19,311 nt of DNA. Source: Actinomycetota bacterium. GTDB taxonomy: Bacteria; Actinomycetota; Actinomycetes; S36-B12; UBA5976. Within the stretch, counting starts at the first letter, position 1. The number at the start of each line of letters is the position of its first letter. Both the position numbers and the translations under genes were made by a program. Positions 15,535 to 19,311 of the stretch are shown piece after piece. Under the pieces are notes generated by a model. That model worked only from the letters and a program-made list of their open reading frames with translations, ran no database searches and was not told the origin of the DNA. The DNA is taken from positions 1 to 19,311 of the forward strand of contig JAFMIT010000019.1 of the NCBI GenBank assembly GCA_017853815.1. Direction: 5' to 3'.

Positions 15535-16724
15535 CGCAGCAGCTTGCCAGCTTTGGCGGGAACGACGTCACCGATTTCTATTGAAGTAGAACCGACCCAG
15601 GTTGTCGCCTCGACCATTGCCTCGAATACGCCCGTGACGTCTGAGTCAGTGGGCTGTGCCGATTCGAACGTGACGGTCTTTGCGACAAACGCTTTTCCGT
15701 TGCGGCCGGGATCAACGCGGGCGACGAGTTTGTCGCCGACGAGCACGGGCATGGCGAAGTAGCCGTACCTACGCTGGGCATTCGGGGTGTACGCCTCAAT
15801 GCGGTACTCCATGCCGAAAAGTCGCTCGAGTCGTGGTCGATACCAAACGAGCGAATCGAATGGCGACAACATGACATTGCGTTGGGGACGACTTCGGTCC
15901 AACGCCTCAAGATGAGTTGCGAGCGCGTAGTGGATCTCGTCGCTACCTTGCACATGGACTTCGACGACATCTTCGGCGTCGAGCAACTGCTGCCATGCAG
16001 TCTTAGTCAGTGAGTTGGTTGGCTTGAGACGGTGGATGTCGAGAATGTCATTTTTGGTTCCAAAGCCAAGAGTCCCGAGACTGCGCTGGAGAAGCTCGCG
16101 ATGAGCGGATTCCTGATCTTGAGGTGCTCGCAGGTCATCAGGAATGACTCGCTCAGCGAGGTCGTACACGCGGCGCCACTTATCTCGGCTCGTCACTGCT
16201 ACCTCGCCGACATCGAGAAGGTATTCCACACCAACTTTGACGTCTGACCAGTTCCACCAATACGCATCTTTTCGACCCCCGCCGAGATCAGACGTTGTCA
16301 TCGGACCGTTGTCGCGCAACAACTTCTTGACCTTCTGAACGACCTTTTGGTCTACCTCATGCCAACGCCACCCGCGTGCTCGGTAGGCAGCGCGCCGAAA
16401 CTCAAAAAGCGGCCAGGACTCGATCGGAAGAATGCATGCCGCATGCGACCAGTATTCGAAGTGGGTTGCCTCTGTGCCTGGTCGATGCCAGTAGCCGGCT
16501 TCAACGTCTGCCTTAGGCATCGCACCGAGGCGGGCAAAAGCCACGAGTTCATGGGAGCGAGCGAGGACCGAAATAGTGTCTAGTTGCACTGCCCCAAGGT
16601 GGCGGGTAAGCGCATGGATGTCTTTTGAGGGCTTTTTGAGCGCGGGGCGGGACCACAGATTTTGTGCCTTGAGCGCGAGTTGGCGCGCTTGAGCCGCCGT
16701 CAGGGAGCTGGAGTAACTAGCCAC
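15504..16724 (-). CDS. ycaQ: YcaQ/AlkX-like winged-helix DNA glycosylase
   Basis: 406 aa, the HTH_42 family (tandem winged helices) of AlkZ and YcaQ/AlkX, which unhook or excise bulky alkyl adducts and interstrand crosslinks. The catalytic motif appears as QLD at 47-49 (AVQLDTISVLARSH); a Q-x-D motif marks the YcaQ/AlkX branch, whereas AlkZ has Q-x-Q. Other family signatures are EYWSHAACILP, a YRARGWRW region, LSPFDSLVW, and YGYFAMPVLVGDKLVARVDP. The length matches the family. The start is GTG 16724 with AGGG about nine bases upstream. It is divergent from secA (74 bp between starts) and convergent with the LuxR-type gene, overlapping it by 31 bp. Nothing in its context links it to an alkylating natural product cluster, so a general DNA repair role is most likely. 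Confidence 0.85.
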   Translation of the reverse strand: MASYSSSLTAAQARQLALKAQNLWSRPALKKPSKDIHALTRHLGAVQLDTISVLARSHELVAFARLGAMPKADVEAGYWHRPGTEATHFEYWSHAACILPIESWPLFEFRRAAYRARGWRWHEVDQKVVQKVKKLLRDNGPMTTSDLGGGRKDAYWWNWSDVKVGVEYLLDVGEVAVTSRDKWRRVYDLAERVIPDDLRAPQDQESAHRELLQRSLGTLGFGTKNDILDIHRLKPTNSLTKTAWQQLLDAEDVVEVHVQGSDEIHYALATHLEALDRSRPQRNVMLSPFDSLVWYRPRLERLFGMEYRIEAYTPNAQRRYGYFAMPVLVGDKLVARVDPGRNGKAFVAKTVTFESAQPTDSDVTGVFEAMVEATTWVGSTSIEIGDVVPAKAGKLLRQLAKGFAVK

Positions 16725-16785
16725 GGGGTGACCCTAGAGGGGGAGCGTCGCCTAGCATGACCCCCCTGAAACACTCGTTAGTGCC

Positions 16786-16791
16786 AAGGGG
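16786..16791 (+). promoter_or_regulatory. Ribosome binding site deciding the secA start
   Basis: AAGGGG lies seven bases before GTG 16799, favouring that codon. An in-frame ATG at 16757 would add 14 residues that do not resemble SecA, and the in-frame GTG at 16805 is two codons later. Confidence 0.6.
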
Positions 16792-16798
16792 CTTATCT

Positions 16799-19311
16799 GT
16801 GAGCGTGCTCGACAAAATTCTTCGAATGGGTGAAGGCAAGATTCTTCGTCAACTCGAACGGATCAAAGATCAGGTCAACGCGCTTGAACCGCGCATTTCG
16901 GCGCTTTCGGATGCCGAGCTGCGTTCACTGACTGACCAATACAAGCTGCGCTACGCGGGTGGCGAGTCGTTGGACGACCTCATGCCGGAGGCGTATGCGA
17001 CTGTTCGCGAGGCGGCACGACGCACGCTGGGTCAGCGCCACTACGACGTGCAGATCATGGGTGGAGCAGCGCTCCACCTCGGCAACATCGCCGAAATGCG
17101 TACCGGTGAAGGTAAGACGCTCGTCGCGACATTGCCGTCGTACCTGAATGCTCTCGCTGGCCAAGGCGTCCACGTCGTCACCACCAACGATTACTTGGCA
17201 GAGCGTGACTCGGCCTGGATGGGCCGCGTCCACCGCTTCTTGGGTCTAAACGTTGCGTGCATTTTGTCGAACATGACTCCTGCGGAGCGACGAGTCGCGT
17301 ACGCCGCTGATATCACCTACGGCACTAACAACGAATTTGGCTTCGACTACTTGCGCGACAACATGGCGTGGACGTCTGAAGACCTCGTACAACGCGGTCA
17401 CTTCTTTGCTGTGGTCGACGAAGTTGACTCGATCTTGATCGACGAGGCCCGTACTCCACTCATCATTAGTGGTGCCAGCGATGAGAAGAACGAGTTGTAC
17501 GACGCTTTCGCGAAGCTGGTCCGCACGCTGCAGGCGGACGTGGATTACGAAGTGGACGAAAAGAAGCGCACCATCGGTGTGCTTGAGTCTGCTATCGATA
17601 AGACCGAGAAAGCCTTCGGCATCGAAAATCTCTACGAGTCCGTCAATACGCCGCTCGTGAGCCTGCTGAACAACGCAGTCAAAGCCAAGGAAATCTTTAA
17701 GCGCGATCGCGATTACGTCGTGATGAATGGCGAAGTCCTGATCGTCGATGAGCATACGGGTCGCATCCTCTCGGGACGTCGCTACAACGACGGCATGCAC
17801 CAAGCCATCGAAGCTAAAGAAGGCGTTCAGATTCAGGCGGAGAATCAGACTCTTGCTACGGTGACTTTGCAGAACTATTTCCGCTTGTACAAGAAGTTGT
17901 CAGGCATGACCGGTACCGCCATGACCGAGGCTGCTGAGTTCAATCAGATTTACAACCTCGGTGTTGTGCCAATCCCAACCAATCGCCCGATGATTCGTAT
18001 GGATCAGCCGGACTTGATCTACCGCACGGAGGCTTCGAAATTCCAAGCAGTGATTGACGACATCGTCGAACGTCATGCCAAGGGTCAGCCTGTGCTCGTC
18101 GGCACCACGTCAGTCGAGAAGAGCGAATTGGTCTCGAATCTGCTACGTAAGCGCGGAGTGCCTCATCAGGTTTTGAACGCAAAATTCCACGACAAAGAAG
18201 CCGCTGTGGTCGCCATGGCCGGTCGCAAGGGTGCTGTCACGGTTGCGACCAACATGGCTGGTCGTGGTACGGACATCATGCTCGGTGGAAACTCCGAACA
18301 CATCGCGCGATTGGACCTCGAGGCCCGCGGTCTTGATCCGATCGAAAACGCCGAGGAGTACAACGCGGCATGGCCCGAAGCTCTCGCGCGGGCAGAAGCG
18401 TCAGTCGCCAATGAGCACAACGAAGTAGTTGCACTCGGTGGTTTGTACGTGCTTGGTACCGAGCGCCACGAGTCGCGCCGTATCGATAATCAGTTGCGCG
18501 GTCGCGCCGGACGTCAGGGTGATCCAGGCGAATCGCGTTTTTACCTGTCGCTACAAGATGACCTCATGCGCCTGTTCAAGGCGGACATGGTTGATGCATT
18601 CCTGACACGCTTCAATGTTCCAGATGATGTTCCAATCGAAGCGTCGATGGTTACCCGCTCAATTCAGTCAGCTCAAACCCAAATCGAGGGCAACAACTTC
18701 GAAATTCGTAAGAATGTTTTGAAGTATGACGAAGTGCTTAATCGGCAACGTCTTGTGGTGTATGCAGAACGTCGTGAAGTCCTCGAAGGCAAAGACATTT
18801 CTGCCCAAGTGCAGGGTTTCTTCGAGGATACGGTGAACGGTTTGGTTGACCTTGAATCTGAAGCCGCATACGACTCCGACTGGGACTCAAACCGACTATC
18901 CGCCGCGCTGAAGGAAATCTTCCCGCTGTCACTCGACCTCGCCAAACTGTCAGAAGAGGTTGACTTTGATGAAGAAGCGATCAAAGAAGCGGTGCTTGAT
19001 GACTTGCGGTCTGCGTACGCTCGTCGCGAAGCCGAACTTGGCGAATCAGCCACTCGCGAACTCGAGCGCAAGGTCGTGTTGAGCGTTCTTGATCGCAAGT
19101 GGCGCGATCACCTTTACGAAATGCAGTACCTCCAAGAAGGCATCGGACTCCGTGCAATGGCACAGAAAGATCCACTCGTTGAATACCAACGAGAAGGCTT
19201 CGACCTGTTCTCGGCCATGATGGAGTCCTTTAAAGAAGAGGTTGCAGGTTTCCTCTTCAACGTGCGCGTGACCATTGCGGCACCTGATGCCGAAGAAGCG
19301 CCAGAAGTTGT
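16799..19311 (+). CDS. secA: Preprotein translocase ATPase SecA (3' end outside window)
   Basis: 837 codons are visible; actinobacterial SecA1 is usually about 900-960 aa, so the C-terminal tail lies beyond the edge. SecA drives unfolded precursors through SecYEG using ATP. The start VLDKILRMGEGK matches the family N-terminus. Walker A is MRTGEGKT (GEGKT 103-107) and Walker B VVDEVDS (DEVD 207-210), followed by DEARTPLIISG. The preprotein crosslinking domain follows. The second motor domain shows NMAGRGTDI (about 487) and QLRGRAGRQGDPG (about 565). The scaffold helix and wing region is present, with KWRDHLYEMQYLQEGIGLRA near the end, split here by the window soon after. It follows hpf and comF as in mycobacteria, but with two extra genes between. 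The two FN3 proteins in this window would be its clients. Confidence 0.97.
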   Translation, partial: MSVLDKILRMGEGKILRQLERIKDQVNALEPRISALSDAELRSLTDQYKLRYAGGESLDDLMPEAYATVREAARRTLGQRHYDVQIMGGAALHLGNIAEMRTGEGKTLVATLPSYLNALAGQGVHVVTTNDYLAERDSAWMGRVHRFLGLNVACILSNMTPAERRVAYAADITYGTNNEFGFDYLRDNMAWTSEDLVQRGHFFAVVDEVDSILIDEARTPLIISGASDEKNELYDAFAKLVRTLQADVDYEVDEKKRTIGVLESAIDKTEKAFGIENLYESVNTPLVSLLNNAVKAKEIFKRDRDYVVMNGEVLIVDEHTGRILSGRRYNDGMHQAIEAKEGVQIQAENQTLATVTLQNYFRLYKKLSGMTGTAMTEAAEFNQIYNLGVVPIPTNRPMIRMDQPDLIYRTEASKFQAVIDDIVERHAKGQPVLVGTTSVEKSELVSNLLRKRGVPHQVLNAKFHDKEAAVVAMAGRKGAVTVATNMAGRGTDIMLGGNSEHIARLDLEARGLDPIENAEEYNAAWPEALARAEASVANEHNEVVALGGLYVLGTERHESRRIDNQLRGRAGRQGDPGESRFYLSLQDDLMRLFKADMVDAFLTRFNVPDDVPIEASMVTRSIQSAQTQIEGNNFEIRKNVLKYDEVLNRQRLVVYAERREVLEGKDISAQVQGFFEDTVNGLVDLESEAAYDSDWDSNRLSAALKEIFPLSLDLAKLSEEVDFDEEAIKEAVLDDLRSAYARREAELGESATRELERKVVLSVLDRKWRDHLYEMQYLQEGIGLRAMAQKDPLVEYQREGFDLFSAMMESFKEEVAGFLFNVRVTIAAPDAEEAPEV

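Overview
The window reads as chromosomal DNA of an actinobacterium (Actinomycetota) of moderate-to-high GC. The evidence is a fused E2-E1 2-oxoglutarate decarboxylase/dehydrogenase (Kgd type), a nickel superoxide dismutase with its adjacent maturation protease, a DUF6104-like mini-protein beside kgd, and a comF-hpf-secA neighbourhood like that of Mycobacterium and relatives. GTG starts are common and genes are densely packed. A free-living, perhaps aquatic, lineage would fit, but that is inference. I saw no transposase, prophage, CRISPR array, rRNA or tRNA.

Layout. (1) 1-916, minus: 5' part of an exported cytochrome b5-like/fibronectin III (FN3) protein, cut by the window edge. (2) 1170-2129, minus: membrane-anchored endonuclease/exonuclease/phosphatase (EEP) family protein. 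(3) 2195-2940: sodN (minus) and its maturation protease gene (plus), back to back, with a strong terminator after sodN. (4) 2937-6833, minus: kgd followed by a 57-aa DUF6104-like gene whose stop overlaps the protease stop. (5) 6940-7668, plus: short-chain dehydrogenase. (6) 7788-11936, plus: a complete 1382-aa paralogue of gene 1, with signal peptide, cytochrome b5-like domain and 14 FN3 modules. (7) 11940-13603, minus: ABC ATPase and ABC-2 permease, overlapping by 4 bp. (8) 13704-19311: comF, hpf, a LuxR-type regulator, a convergent YcaQ/AlkX-like glycosylase gene and secA (3' end cut).

How the parts work together. kgd is central metabolism (TCA cycle), and sodN with its protease is superoxide defence. 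hpf (ribosome hibernation), secA (export) and comF form a conserved actinobacterial block, here interrupted by two genes between hpf and secA. The FN3 proteins carry signal peptides and would be SecA-dependent export clients.

The least ordinary content is the pair of cytochrome b5-FN3 surface proteins. Next is the LuxR-type regulator with a receiver-like domain lacking phosphorylation residues, preceded by a perfect 17-bp inverted repeat just upstream of its ribosome binding site. Nothing here amounts to a clearly new defence or mobile system.
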